From Treponema peruense (GTDB lineage Bacteria; Spirochaetota; Spirochaetia; Treponematales; Treponemataceae), in NCBI RefSeq assembly GCF_016117655.1, contig NZ_CP064936.1, forward strand, positions 1,240,001 through 1,304,000: DNA of 64,000 nt, given 5' to 3'. Within the stretch, counting starts at the first letter, position 1; each line of letters starts with the position of its first letter. This document shows, piece after piece, positions 24,552 to 33,584 of this stretch. The position numbers and the translations under genes are program-made. Below the pieces are notes generated by a model that was given only the letters and a program-made list of their open reading frames with translations, was not told the origin of the DNA and did not search any database.

Positions 24552-25151
24552 TTAAGCCCCAAGATATTTTGAAATAGATTCTGCAAGCGACATAAGACGC
24601 GGGGAAATTTCATATTCGCACAAATCGCCTATGGTAACAGTATCTTTTGAAGACATGGCCTGTTCCAAGTCTGCAATTATCGGTGCAAAATCTTCAAAAA
24701 ACTCGCCGGCAGATTTTCCGTCAAATTTGATTTTTTCGTATTCTTCGGGGAACAGCGCGCACAGTGTCGTTGTGTGGCAGAAAGAGTCAATTCCGTCTGC
24801 AAGATTTGTTATGATTTGGTCTGCATACTTGTCGTCGCCTGACTGAAGTTTTGCTGGAATTTCCAGAAGCTGTTCAGAAAGGGATTTGAGATTGTTTTGA
24901 GAGACTGATAATGCATCACGTATTTCTGCAAGACTTATAACACGCAGTTCAATGAGTGTGTCTTCTTTTATCGGATTTTTTGCCGCTTCGTCAAATTCTT
25001 CTGCGCTTACCGGCATTCCGTCTATTTTTATAGAAACAGTTGTTGCATTGTTTTTTGCGGCTTCTGCTTCAAAAGATGCAAGTACGTCCCCAATGGTTTT
25101 TTCGTTTTCTAGAGTTATGTCAACATCCTGTCCGTTTACTTTGAGTTGCAT
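24552..25151 (-). CDS. Conserved spirochaetal protein downstream of fliD
   Basis: 199 residues. The N-terminal 70 residues are beta-rich and ubiquitin/YukD-like in pattern (MQLKVNGQDVDITLEN then IKIDGMPVSAEEFDEA); the rest is helical with acidic segments. No named family recognised. It follows fliD by 25 bp in the flaG-fliD operon, so a role in flagellar biogenesis is plausible. Confidence 0.65.
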   Translation of the reverse strand: MQLKVNGQDVDITLENEKTIGDVLASFEAEAAKNNATTVSIKIDGMPVSAEEFDEAAKNPIKEDTLIELRVISLAEIRDALSVSQNNLKSLSEQLLEIPAKLQSGDDKYADQIITNLADGIDSFCHTTTLCALFPEEYEKIKFDGKSAGEFFEDFAPIIADLEQAMSSKDTVTIGDLCEYEISPRLMSLAESISKYLGA

Positions 25152-25176
25152 TTTTTTACCTCATTCAGATTATCGG

Positions 25177-27246
25177 CTAGCGAGAGCCGTTTTGGTTAGC
25201 GAAATTCTTAAGGCTTGACTGCTGTCCTTCCAGACTGTTCAATGTTCCTTCCATAGAAGCATATTTTCTTCTGAGTTCAGCTTCCTTTTGGTCCAGCTGT
25301 GTCTGAAGCCTTGAAATCTTTGAGTCAGAAGCCTTTATTCTTGTATCAAGAGAGCTTGTTTTTGAAGAAATTATTCCGCCTGACTGAACCCATGACGTGA
25401 GCTGTTTGTCCATTTTGAGTGCGATTCCGTCATCTATGATCAAATCACCGTCGCTGTCATAGCCGAAAAGATTTTTTATGCTGTCAAGATTGTTTTCTAT
25501 TGCTTCGTCCAGTTTTTTTTCATCAACTTCAAGATAGCCGCGCATTTGTGAAGCTCTGTAGCCGCCTGTTCCTGTGCTTGCGTTTGTAGAAATTCCAATC
25601 TGGGAAAGAAGGGTAATAGCAGCTTCTTCTGAACTTCTGTATGGTGAAGTAACAATTCTCTGGAGGGAAGCTTTTCCGTTTGTAAGGGTAAAATCTCCCT
25701 GGAATATACCCAGTTTTTCCATTGCAGCCTCACGCTCTGTGTCTGTTAGGTAGTCAAGTTCAGTTACGACTTCGGGCTTGTTTGTAGAAAGAATCGTCAT
25801 TTCTGCTACAGCCTGATTGTATTTTCCTACAAAAGTGATAATGGCGTCTTTTGCGGTTTCCTTGTCGGGTTCAATTTTTACAGTAGCCGTTTTTTCTGTC
25901 TTGTCATGAAGATGCAGCGTTATGTGCGGAACAACGTCGTCTATGTCATTTTCAGGACGTGTGAGTGTAATTCCTTCATATTTAATTTTTGCATCATCGG
26001 CTGTCGTAATTGCGTGAACAGGTGCAAAACCAAGATTTTTTGAAGAATCGAACGACTCGGGAACAGAAACTGTAATATTTTTGCCTGTAGAAGAATTTCT
26101 TACAACAAGGGACTGTGCACCTGGAAAGTCTGAAAGTTTTATTGCAGCCTTTGTTGTTCCGTCTTCGTTTTCAGAAAAATATTCTTTTCCTACTGCAGTT
26201 TCGGTTCCGTCGGCATTTTTTATAAAAAACAGATTTTCACTGTCAGAAGGAATGGGTTCAAGAACTGTTTTTTGCTGCTGCGGAATTTTCGGAAGGGAAG
26301 TGAGGCTCTGGTTGTTTTCTATGGTAATTCCGCCAAGTCTGGCTTCTCCTGGCGAAGGAAGAACAGGCTCTGAACTGCGGCTGTTTATTTCTTTTGTTAT
26401 GTCTTCTGTTTCCTGCGAAGAAAAGTTGAATTCAATTGTGTCAGAAGGGCCTGTTTTGTCAGGAAATTTTATTCCAAACCCGCTTCGTGGGGGAACGGTT
26501 ATGTTTTTGCCGTCAGATTTTACGCTGTTTTTTGAGATTTGCGGCATTCCGTTCTGAACAACTGTGTCTTTTGTTTCTGCGTTAAAAAAAGAAGATTCCC
26601 GCGAACTGAATTTTGTTTCTTCGGACTTAACTGCGGTAACCATTTTGATTTCTTTTGCAAAGTCGAGCGCTTCGTTTTCAAACTTAAGGCGGTTCTGTGC
26701 ACCGGTTTTGAGGCTTTCTATAAGAAGTGATTTTTTATTGGCGCTTATTCCTATAAGGCTTGCTTTTATTGTTTCACCGCCACGTCTGTTGAGGGCTGTT
26801 ACAAAGTCAGAAAGTTTGCCGCCTTTCCAGTTGAATTCAATTTTTTTTTCGCCTGCAGAAAATGTGTATTTACCGGCCTTTACTTTTGTGTCCGAATCAA
26901 TGTCTGCACTCAAAAAACGGTCTGCTGTTGCCGGCTGAATAACGTCAATTTTAAAGGAACCGTATTCTGCTTCACGCCCTGCGTCTACTGTTACGGCGTT
27001 TTCTTCAGAAGAAGAGGCCAGTTTGTTGTTGAACGGGTTTTCAAATGAATAAAGGTTTTTTACGCTTTCCCTAAGTGTGGACATTTTCTGGTTAACATCC
27101 CGCCATGCTCCCTGTTGCTTTTTGTAGCCTTCCAGAGCCTCTTCTTCCCTTTTGAGCGGAATACGTTCCACTTCCATAAGGGAATTTACGAGATCGTTTG
27201 TCTTGTACCTGTCTGTTACTCCGGGTATAGTTAGTCCGTCTGCCAA
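25177..27246 (-). CDS. fliD: Flagellar filament cap protein FliD
   Basis: 689-residue FliD (HAP2), the cap that helps flagellin monomers fold at the filament tip. N-terminal signature LTIPGVTDRYKTNDLVNSLM and KREEEALEGYKKQQGAW (FliD_N); C-terminal FliD_C with QLTSWVQSGGIISSKTSSLD and a coiled coil near 640-670. Longer than enterobacterial FliD, as in other treponemes. It starts 2 bp before the end of flaG. Confidence 0.94.
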   Translation of the reverse strand: MADGLTIPGVTDRYKTNDLVNSLMEVERIPLKREEEALEGYKKQQGAWRDVNQKMSTLRESVKNLYSFENPFNNKLASSSEENAVTVDAGREAEYGSFKIDVIQPATADRFLSADIDSDTKVKAGKYTFSAGEKKIEFNWKGGKLSDFVTALNRRGGETIKASLIGISANKKSLLIESLKTGAQNRLKFENEALDFAKEIKMVTAVKSEETKFSSRESSFFNAETKDTVVQNGMPQISKNSVKSDGKNITVPPRSGFGIKFPDKTGPSDTIEFNFSSQETEDITKEINSRSSEPVLPSPGEARLGGITIENNQSLTSLPKIPQQQKTVLEPIPSDSENLFFIKNADGTETAVGKEYFSENEDGTTKAAIKLSDFPGAQSLVVRNSSTGKNITVSVPESFDSSKNLGFAPVHAITTADDAKIKYEGITLTRPENDIDDVVPHITLHLHDKTEKTATVKIEPDKETAKDAIITFVGKYNQAVAEMTILSTNKPEVVTELDYLTDTEREAAMEKLGIFQGDFTLTNGKASLQRIVTSPYRSSEEAAITLLSQIGISTNASTGTGGYRASQMRGYLEVDEKKLDEAIENNLDSIKNLFGYDSDGDLIIDDGIALKMDKQLTSWVQSGGIISSKTSSLDTRIKASDSKISRLQTQLDQKEAELRRKYASMEGTLNSLEGQQSSLKNFANQNGSR

Positions 27247-27247
27247 T

Positions 27248-27622
27248 TTAAATCATTTCATCGAAGAGCAGACCGATAGCCTGCTTCATGTGGATCTGGA
27301 TTTTCTGCAGATCCTCCGATGGTATTTCCCTTATTATTTCGTTCGTCGAACTGTCAATTACCGTTACGACGACTTTGTCAAGTTCATTGTTTACGTTGAA
27401 CCTGAGTTTGTGACCTTTTACAATGTCGGACAGTCTCTGAAGATCCTGTGCCATAGCCTGTGTGTCTGCAATTTTGCTTTCGATGTTTGCAGAAACTTCC
27501 GCCGCGCTGTTGGGCATGTTTCCTATCTGTGCCGCAACTTTTGGTGCCTGTTTCTGCTTGTCAAGAGCGTTAAAGTAGCCGTCCATGGCTTGTGTCTGCC
27601 CAATCGTACTTATTGTATTCAT
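27248..27622 (-). CDS. flaG: FlaG family flagellar protein
   Basis: 124-residue FlaG, found upstream of fliD in many bacteria and involved in filament length control. The core LRFNVNNELDKVVVTVIDSS and IREIPSEDLQKI is the FlaG motif. The ATG at 27622 is chosen because AGGAGG lies about 8 nt upstream. First gene of flaG-fliD-(24552). Confidence 0.9.
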   Translation of the reverse strand: MNTISTIGQTQAMDGYFNALDKQKQAPKVAAQIGNMPNSAAEVSANIESKIADTQAMAQDLQRLSDIVKGHKLRFNVNNELDKVVVTVIDSSTNEIIREIPSEDLQKIQIHMKQAIGLLFDEMI

Positions 27623-27650
27623 GGTATTTTCCTCCTGAACAAAGAAAAAA

Positions 27651-27685
27651 GAGAGGGGAAGGGGGCGCACCCCTCCTCACTCTAC
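27651..27685 (-). terminator. Possible terminator after flagellin gene
   Basis: A G/C-rich hairpin (minus strand GAGG...GGGGTGCGCCCC...CCTC) is followed by TCTCTTTTTTC. It lies 58 bp after the flagellin stop and before flaG. The stem is short, so the call is tentative. Confidence 0.4.
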
Positions 27686-27742
27686 GTACGTGCTGTCAAA
27701 AGAAGACATCCAGATTTCTCTTGCCGGTACGCACGGTTTAAT

Positions 27743-28597
27743 CTACTGAAGCAGAGCAAGAACGTTCTGTGACTGGCTGTTTGCCTGTGCAAGCATGGCC
27801 GTTCCTGACTGTGAGAGAATCGCGTTCTTAGTATACTCGACCATCTCTGCAGCCATATCAGTATCACGAATGCCTGACTCGGCTCCCTGCATGTTTTCTG
27901 CAGCCACATTGATTCCTTTTGAAGCCATTTCGAAACGATTCTGATAAGCACCAAGATCCGCTCTCTGGCGTGAAACCATCTTGAGTGCACTGTCAATTGT
28001 TCCGATAGCCATGTTGGCCTGGTCTGGGCTTGCAATGCTGATCTGTTCATCAGAACCCTGTGTTCCGCGGAGTCCGAGAGACTGTGCGGTCATTGTTCCG
28101 ATAAATGCTGTTACGCTCTGATCCATGTTTGCGCCAACCTGGAATGTCATTACCTGATTTGTTACAGAATTCTGTGCAAAACGACCGGTAAGAATGTTCA
28201 TTCCGTTGAACTGTGCCTGTGAAGCAATGCGGTCTACTTCAGCAACAAGCTGGGAAACTTCAACCTGAATCTGCATGCGGTCTTCTTCGCTGTAGATGCC
28301 GTTAGCGGACTGAACGGAAAGTTCGCGAACTCTCTGAAGAATATCTGTAGTTTCCTGAAGATATCCTTCTGTTGCCTGAATAAAAGAAATTCCGTTCTGG
28401 ATATTTCTGTTGGCCTGATTAAGTCCGCGGATCTGGCTGCGCATCTTTTCAGATACTGCAAGTCCCGAAGCGTCGTCACCGGCACGGTTGATTCTTTCGC
28501 CTGAGCTGAGCTTTTCAATGCTGCCCATAAGCTGGGAGTTTGAAACTCCGAGTGTTCTGTTTGCAAACATTGAACTCATGTTGTGATTAATAACCAT
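27743..28597 (-). CDS. flaB: FlaB-type flagellin (second copy)
   Basis: 284-residue core filament flagellin. N-terminus [20 protein letters not shown], conserved [37 protein letters not shown]-terminus [13 protein letters not shown]. Spirochaete FlaB lacks the variable middle domains. The ATG at 28597 follows GGAGGACAATTTT. It lies downstream of a second FlaB gene at 28940 with the same orientation; the two differ at many positions, so both are probably used in a mixed filament. Confidence 0.95.
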   Translation of the reverse strand: MVINHNMSSMFANRTLGVSNSQLMGSIEKLSSGERINRAGDDASGLAVSEKMRSQIRGLNQANRNIQNGISFIQATEGYLQETTDILQRVRELSVQSANGIYSEEDRMQIQVEVSQLVAEVDRIASQAQFNGMNILTGRFAQNSVTNQVMTFQVGANMDQSVTAFIGTMTAQSLGLRGTQGSDEQISIASPDQANMAIGTIDSALKMVSRQRADLGAYQNRFEMASKGINVAAENMQGAESGIRDTDMAAEMVEYTKNAILSQSGTAMLAQANSQSQNVLALLQ

Positions 28598-28889
28598 AAA
28601 ATTGTCCTCCATGATTCTGTACAAATGCATCATGCATTCGTCCTTTCCGTACGGGCAGTTACAGGTTTTTGCGCCCCCTGGAACCGTCTTAGACCCTTAC
28701 GGCAGGAACCGTTATTCTTACCTTGATATGAATAACCGTCCACGCCGTTTACGTGATATGGAGAACTTTTGTCAAAGAGCATTCTGCAGATTGCAGTTAC
28801 CATGTCTAAAAATCATGGTTGAATGCCGACTGAAAAAACGGATTGATTTGAAGAGGATTTTATGAAAAGCAATAAATCGTCCGCACAAC

Positions 28890-28925
28890 CGGCAGAAAAT
28901 AAAGCACACACTTTATTTTCTGCCG
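28890..28925 (-). promoter_or_regulatory. Perfect 15-bp hairpin between the two flagellin genes
   Basis: CGGCAGAAAATAAAG at 28890-28904 and its exact reverse complement at 28911-28925 enclose a 6-nt loop. It lies 15 bp after the upstream flagellin stop. No T-run follows in either direction, so it may stabilise the 3' end of flagellin mRNA, or be an attenuator. The rest of the gap (28598-28889) holds the leader of the second flagellin; I see no other clear element. Confidence 0.7.
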
Positions 28926-28939
28926 ATAATTATACTACA

Positions 28940-29800
28940 CTATTGAAGCAAAGACAAGACGCTCTGTGACTGGCTGTTGGCCTGTGCGAGCATAGCTGTT
29001 CCTGCCTGAGTGAGTACCTGGTTCTTGGTGAATTCAACCATCTGTGATGCCATGTCTGTATCGCGGATTCTTGATTCTGAAGCCTGTGTATTTTCGGCTG
29101 CAATATCAAGTCCCTTTACTGCATAGTCAAGACGGTTCTGGTATCCTCCAAGATCCGCACGCTGTTTGTTGATCTTCTTGAGAGCTTCGTCAAGCGTACC
29201 AATTGCGCGGTTGGCTTCATCCGGTGTCGCAATGCTCATGACTTCTTCAGTGCCTACGTTTCTCATTCCGAGGGCCTGTGCTGTCATGGTTCCAATGTAA
29301 ACGCTCATTCTCTGATCCATGTTTGCGCCGATGTGGAGCCACATAGATGCAGTGGGAACGTTCTCTCCGGTTGCCTGTGCGAATCTTCCGGTAAGCATAT
29401 TCATTCCGTTGAACTGAGCCTGTGATGCGATGCGGTCTACTTCCGCAACGAGCTGGCTTACTTCAACCTGAATCTGCATGCGGTCTTCGTCGCTGTAGAT
29501 ACCGTTTGAACTCTGAACGGCAAGTTCCCTGATGCGCTGAACGATGTCTGTAGTTTCCTGCAGATATCCTTCAGTTGTCTGGATAAAACTGATTCCGTTT
29601 GAAGCATTCTTTGATGCCTGATTCAAACCGCGTATCTGTGAGCGCATCTTTTCGGAAACTGCAAGTCCCGAGGCGTCGTCACCTGCACGGTTGATTCTTT
29701 CTCCTGAAGAGAGTTTTTCCATATCCTTCTGAAGAGATCCGTTTGTTACTCCCAGAGCGCGATTAGAAAACATTGCGGACATGTTGTGGTTGATAACCAT
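28940..29800 (-). CDS. flaB: FlaB-type flagellin (first copy)
   Basis: 286-residue core flagellin with [20 protein letters not shown] and the D0/D1 motif [19 protein letters not shown] and C-terminal [13 protein letters not shown]. Closely related to the gene at 27743. The ATG follows GGAGGAACAAACT. A sigma-28 type promoter lies about 160 bp upstream, leaving a long leader that could carry CsrA/FliW control. Confidence 0.95.
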   Translation of the reverse strand: MVINHNMSAMFSNRALGVTNGSLQKDMEKLSSGERINRAGDDASGLAVSEKMRSQIRGLNQASKNASNGISFIQTTEGYLQETTDIVQRIRELAVQSSNGIYSDEDRMQIQVEVSQLVAEVDRIASQAQFNGMNMLTGRFAQATGENVPTASMWLHIGANMDQRMSVYIGTMTAQALGMRNVGTEEVMSIATPDEANRAIGTLDEALKKINKQRADLGGYQNRLDYAVKGLDIAAENTQASESRIRDTDMASQMVEFTKNQVLTQAGTAMLAQANSQSQSVLSLLQ

Positions 29801-29956
29801 AGTTTGTTCCTCCGTGGAATTGTAGAAAGACAGAATCCTTTCCGTCTTTTTGTAAAAGATTACATCTGAGTTACAAGGCTACATCTGCAATCTTTTACAT
29901 GAAGAGTCTGACTGTTATCTTCATCGAAGTAGAGCGGTCATGGTTCTTCAATTTGT

Positions 29957-29984
29957 TTATCGGTACACGTAGCAGCAGACTTTA
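29957..29984 (-). promoter_or_regulatory. Sigma-28 type promoter of flagellin gene
   Basis: Minus strand TAAA (29984-29981), 16 bp, ACCGATAA (29964-29957), close to TAAA-N15-GCCGATAA. The spacing is one longer than consensus and the first base differs. Confidence 0.6.
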
Positions 29985-30018
29985 GTTTTTTTTAGATTTT
30001 TTTTTCGGTTTTCCCGAA

Positions 30019-30684
30019 TTATTTTTCCAGAAGTTCAGTTACTATCTTCTTTATTATTACCGAAGCCTTTCCCCTGTGACTTATGGCATTTTTCTGTCCT
30101 TCTGTAAGTTCTGCCGCGGTCTTTTTTAACTCGGGAAGGTAAAAAAGCGGGTCGTAGCCGAATCCTCCTGTTCCGCGAGCCTGGGCGGTTGTTTCTACAA
30201 GGGCACCTTCCATGGTTTCTTGGGCTACATAAAGTCTTTCAGGGCCAAGATAGAGTACCATTGCGCATACATATCTTGCACTTCTGGGACCGTTGGGGTA
30301 GGTACCTGGGGGAAGAGGTTTTCCTGAAGAAAGTGCTTTGTTTGTCTGTTCGATGATAAACCTGTTCTGTTCACTCTGCGGCGTTTTTGTTCCGTCAGCT
30401 CGTCCTTTCGGAAAGTCGGGGCCTGCATATCTTGAAGAATAAATGCCGGGTATTCCGCCGAGTGCGTCTACGCATATTCCCGAGTCGTCTGCCAGAACGG
30501 GGGAGTGAACTATATTCCACAGGGCACTGGCCTTTATGAGGCTGTTTTCGTAAAAGGTTGTGCCTGTTTCTTCGGGGTCAAATTCAATTCCCTCGTCCTT
30601 TGGAATTACAATTGTGTGGTTCGGAAAAAGTTCCGACATCTCGCGTTTTTTATTCAGATTTCCTGTTGCCAAGTATATTTTCAT
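30019..30684 (-). CDS. rdgB: Non-canonical purine NTP pyrophosphatase (RdgB/HAM1)
   Basis: 221-residue house-cleaning enzyme that hydrolyses ITP/XTP/dITP to the monophosphates. N-terminal MKIYLATGNLNKKREMSELF, LADDSGICVDALGG, GGFGYDPLFY and the end SHRGKA are the family signatures. Slightly longer than the 200-residue norm because of an insertion around residues 95-125 (TKTPQSEQ). Its start overlaps the preceding sigma-like gene by 35 bp. Confidence 0.94.
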   Translation of the reverse strand: MKIYLATGNLNKKREMSELFPNHTIVIPKDEGIEFDPEETGTTFYENSLIKASALWNIVHSPVLADDSGICVDALGGIPGIYSSRYAGPDFPKGRADGTKTPQSEQNRFIIEQTNKALSSGKPLPPGTYPNGPRSARYVCAMVLYLGPERLYVAQETMEGALVETTAQARGTGGFGYDPLFYLPELKKTAAELTEGQKNAISHRGKASVIIKKIVTELLEK

Positions 30685-31645
30685 GCGGGACAGAATACCA
30701 TTTTAGCGATATGTTGTCTATGTTTTTGGCTGCTCTGCGGATTATGTACGAAATCTGCCTTTCATCCATTCCGGTTATTTGTGCTATGGCTTTGTTGCTT
30801 GGGGAAAAAAAGCATTTCTTTTTATTGAGCATTTCCAGTGAACGTTCCCATGTGCTATTCTTGTTTTCAATTTTTTTTGCAAGAAGTTCACATTTGTATT
30901 TGTCGCCGCGTACTTTGAGTTTTTGAAGCATGTATTTCCTTCTGAAAAAAAATGCGCTGTTTCTCCTGAGTGTGAGCTTGTAAAGACTTTCCCGTTTTTC
31001 TTCCAGACTCTGGTGCGCTTTTGCAAGCATTCGGCAGAGTTCGGTACGTTTTATTCCAGTAATGAGGGCAACACGGTCGATCATCCTTTCGTTAAGGTAC
31101 AGGCACGATTTAAGCGCCAGAATAAGAACAGCCATTTTCCTGTGTTTTCTTTCCTGAAGTTTTTTTGACAGAATAAGTCTGTATTTTATGGGTTGCCCTG
31201 ATTTTTTATCATCATCCAGAAACAGCTCTTCTTTGACAAGTTCTTCAAGCGTGTGTTCGTCTGTTTCTGCATTTACTTCCAGAGAACTTTCGCTGCATTC
31301 ATACCGGTGTTTTTCTTCTTCATAATCCAGTCTGGAAATATCGTCAAAGCAGACTTCGCTGTCTTTTTTCCTGTAACTTTGTTTTATCCGGTAGCGCATT
31401 GTATTTTTCAGTACCGTAAGAAAATAAGTCATAAAAGAACCTTCATGGCAGTTGTAGTTCCTGAGAATTTTTTCGAGTTTTGAGTGAAGGAAAATAAGGA
31501 ATTCCGAAAATGAGTCTTCGTCAATCCATCCGAATCCAATGTAATTTTTGTTGACAAATACATATTCCATAAGTCTTGAGACTGTTTGTTCTGTTCCTGC
31601 AGTTCCGTTTGAAAAATCTTTGTAGATTTCTTCGATTTCTTTCAT
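30650..31645 (-). CDS. Sigma-70-like helical protein of spirochaete type
   Basis: 331 residues, strongly basic. Residues about 55-95 (KLEKILRNYNCHEGSFMTYFLTVLKNTMRYRIKQSYRKK as separate blocks) resemble sigma region 2 around the -10-recognition helix; residues about 180-235 and 280-320 carry helix-turn-helix-like patterns (GIKRTELCRMLAKAHQS, ITGMDERQISYIIRRA). A DNA-binding sigma-related or anti-terminator-like role is inferred. It is transcribed with rdgB, overlapping it by 35 bp, and has a remarkable TTGACTAG repeat cluster upstream. Confidence 0.55.
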   Translation of the reverse strand: MKEIEEIYKDFSNGTAGTEQTVSRLMEYVFVNKNYIGFGWIDEDSFSEFLIFLHSKLEKILRNYNCHEGSFMTYFLTVLKNTMRYRIKQSYRKKDSEVCFDDISRLDYEEEKHRYECSESSLEVNAETDEHTLEELVKEELFLDDDKKSGQPIKYRLILSKKLQERKHRKMAVLILALKSCLYLNERMIDRVALITGIKRTELCRMLAKAHQSLEEKRESLYKLTLRRNSAFFFRRKYMLQKLKVRGDKYKCELLAKKIENKNSTWERSLEMLNKKKCFFSPSNKAIAQITGMDERQISYIIRRAAKNIDNISLKWYSVPHENILGNRKSE

Positions 31646-31835
31646 TTTTTGTTGCTCCGGTAAATTGGTTTTGACACCACCGTTGCCTGCAGTTTCCCGG
31701 TGAAGTCATGCTGAATTAATAGCAAATACCGTGCCAAGCCTTTAGAAATGTTGAAAATGGATAAAACAAGGCTGTTTATGCAAAAAAAATGCTGATTTAT
31801 GAAAGTTTATACAGAAAGCCGTTTTTGTAACTGAA

Positions 31836-31970
31836 AAAACTAGTCAATACTAGTTGGAATTTGACTAGATTCAGTTAGTTTCTATTCAAAACTAGTCAAA
31901 AACTGATTAGTTTTAGTTAGTTTCTAGTCAAATCTAGTTAAAAATTGACTAGATTTGACTAGATTTTTTT
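31836..31970. repeat. Cluster of TTGACTAG octamers, both orientations
   Basis: Within 31840-31962 the octamer TTGACTAG or its complement CTAGTCAA occurs six times (31840, 31861, 31892, 31924, 31945, 31955), with further CTAG variants (8 CTAG in all). It lies in the upstream region of the sigma-like gene at 31645 and downstream of nrnA. The remaining gap 31646-31835 and 31971-32108 shows no other clear element. Confidence 0.85.
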
Positions 31971-32108
31971 AACGTAAGAGGCAGTGTTCAATGTGACAGA
32001 GCGTTCGTGTAGGGAACAGAACGTCGTTTGCGGTGACATGATGGGAACTGACGTTTTCGCGCTAGTGTGTGTGGGTGGGGAAGAAGAAGTTTTTTTGGGA
32101 AAATAATT

Positions 32109-33092
32109 TTAGAGGACTTTTGCGAATTCTTTAAGAATTGCAGGAACCAGAGTTTCTATTTTGCCTTCAGTGCTGGCACCTGCTGCGTTTTTGTGTCCGC
32201 CGCCGCCGAATTTTGCGGCAATGGCACTTACGTCACAGTCTTCACGGGAACGTAAACCAAGTGTGCATGAATGTTCTGTTTCCTGTCTTACAAAAAGTAC
32301 GGCTTCTATTCCTTCTACATCAAGCATAAGGCTGTAAAGGGAGTCGCTGTCCCTTCCGTCCTGACCGTATTTTTTTGTATCTTCCATGGTTTCCCATGTG
32401 ACTGCAAGTTTGCCGTTATAGTAGCGTTCTGCGCGTTCAAGCATAATGCCCAGAAGTTTTCTTGTATTCCAGGCTTTTCCGCCGGTCATCATCTGGTATG
32501 TTACTCTTGGGTTTGCACCGTCTTCTACGAGTCTTGCGGCTCCACGGAATACTTCGGCACTGTCTTCCTTAAGGAATTTAAAATAGCCGGTGTCAGTTGC
32601 AATTCCGAAGAAAAGGGTTTCTGCCTGTTCTTTGTTTGGTTTTCCTGCTACGGTTTCAAAAAGCTGCTGTACAAGACATGCTGCTGCAGGTGCCGTCGGG
32701 TCAATTATAGTGTTTTTACCGCTTGCGTCTGCAGTTTTGTGATGGTCGATTATAAAAGTGTCAAATCCCTTAAGGTCGCCGTCTATGTCACCAAGCCGTT
32801 CAAGTTCCGAACAGTCGGCAATGATAAGACCGCATTCATCCCTTTCTCCCTGTGTCATAAAAGGAAGGGCAGAAGAAAACTTTTCGGAAAAACGCTTTAT
32901 TTCGTTTCTTTTGAAAGGGCCGGCACTCAGAAGAATGTATGGCTTTTTAAGGTAATCCAGAATATATGAAATTCCCATGCAGCTGGAAATACAGTCCCCG
33001 TCAGGCTCTTTGTGTCCTGCAATAAGAAATGTTTTGTGCTGTTTAACAAAATCAAGAAAATTCTGTACTTTTTCCCTGCTGATGAGAGTCAT
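32109..33092 (-). CDS. nrnA: DHH/DHHA1 phosphoesterase, NanoRNase/pAp phosphatase
   Basis: 327-residue NrnA-type enzyme degrading oligoribonucleotides and 3',5'-pAp. Motifs: GHKEPDGDCISS (metal site I), IADCSE, DHHKTA (DHH), and the DHHA1 GGGGHKNAAG near residues 296-305. Cytoplasmic. Normal length. Confidence 0.92.
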   Translation of the reverse strand: MTLISREKVQNFLDFVKQHKTFLIAGHKEPDGDCISSCMGISYILDYLKKPYILLSAGPFKRNEIKRFSEKFSSALPFMTQGERDECGLIIADCSELERLGDIDGDLKGFDTFIIDHHKTADASGKNTIIDPTAPAAACLVQQLFETVAGKPNKEQAETLFFGIATDTGYFKFLKEDSAEVFRGAARLVEDGANPRVTYQMMTGGKAWNTRKLLGIMLERAERYYNGKLAVTWETMEDTKKYGQDGRDSDSLYSLMLDVEGIEAVLFVRQETEHSCTLGLRSREDCDVSAIAAKFGGGGHKNAAGASTEGKIETLVPAILKEFAKVL

Positions 33093-33127
33093 ATATTCCG
33101 CCTGAAGATTTTATTTAGAGATGTCCT

Positions 33128-33559
33128 TTAGTATTCTATTGAAAGAGTTTCTGCGTCTGCCCCGGAAACGGTGGTTCCGTTTGGAGCTACTCCCCAGACA
33201 GGATCATTTCTGTTGAGAGGAAGCGTCATGCGTACAAGAAGAAATTCTCCGTTCTTTTTGATTACTGTCATATAGGGGCTCAGTCCCTTGGGCTTGTTGC
33301 GGATGTCAAGTTTTCTTGGTGTCTGTGCTGACCAGGATTTTGGCACGATTGTTGTTCCGACTTTCATTCCCTGTTTTGCATACATGACAATATATGCGTC
33401 TTTGTGGTCGAGAACCTTGTAAATAAATACGTTCTGGTACGATAGGTCAGAAACGTTGTCTCCGTGGTCCCAAACCGGTTTTGCAGCCTGTGCGTCCTGT
33501 GCCATAACCGAAGCAGCCGTAAGTGCGGCTAGAATGACAGATATAAGGAATTTCTTCAT
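33128..33559 (-). CDS. Secreted hypothetical protein, 143 residues
   Basis: Starts with a signal peptide (MKKFLISVILAALTAASVMA, cleavage probably after A-Q-D or AQA). Mature part begins QDAQAAKPVWDHGDNVSD and is beta-rich with no known domain; it has no lipobox Cys. Likely periplasmic. GGAGG-like site precedes the ATG. It lies between argF and nrnA with no obvious functional link. Confidence 0.8.
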   Translation of the reverse strand: MKKFLISVILAALTAASVMAQDAQAAKPVWDHGDNVSDLSYQNVFIYKVLDHKDAYIVMYAKQGMKVGTTIVPKSWSAQTPRKLDIRNKPKGLSPYMTVIKKNGEFLLVRMTLPLNRNDPVWGVAPNGTTVSGADAETLSIEY

Positions 33560-33584
33560 GATTGCCTCCTGATTTTTCTATGCT

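Noticed and set aside
31836-31970. CRISPR-like repeat array
   Set aside because: The CTAG-rich octamers are in both orientations with irregular spacing and no constant repeat-spacer length, and no cas gene is nearby.
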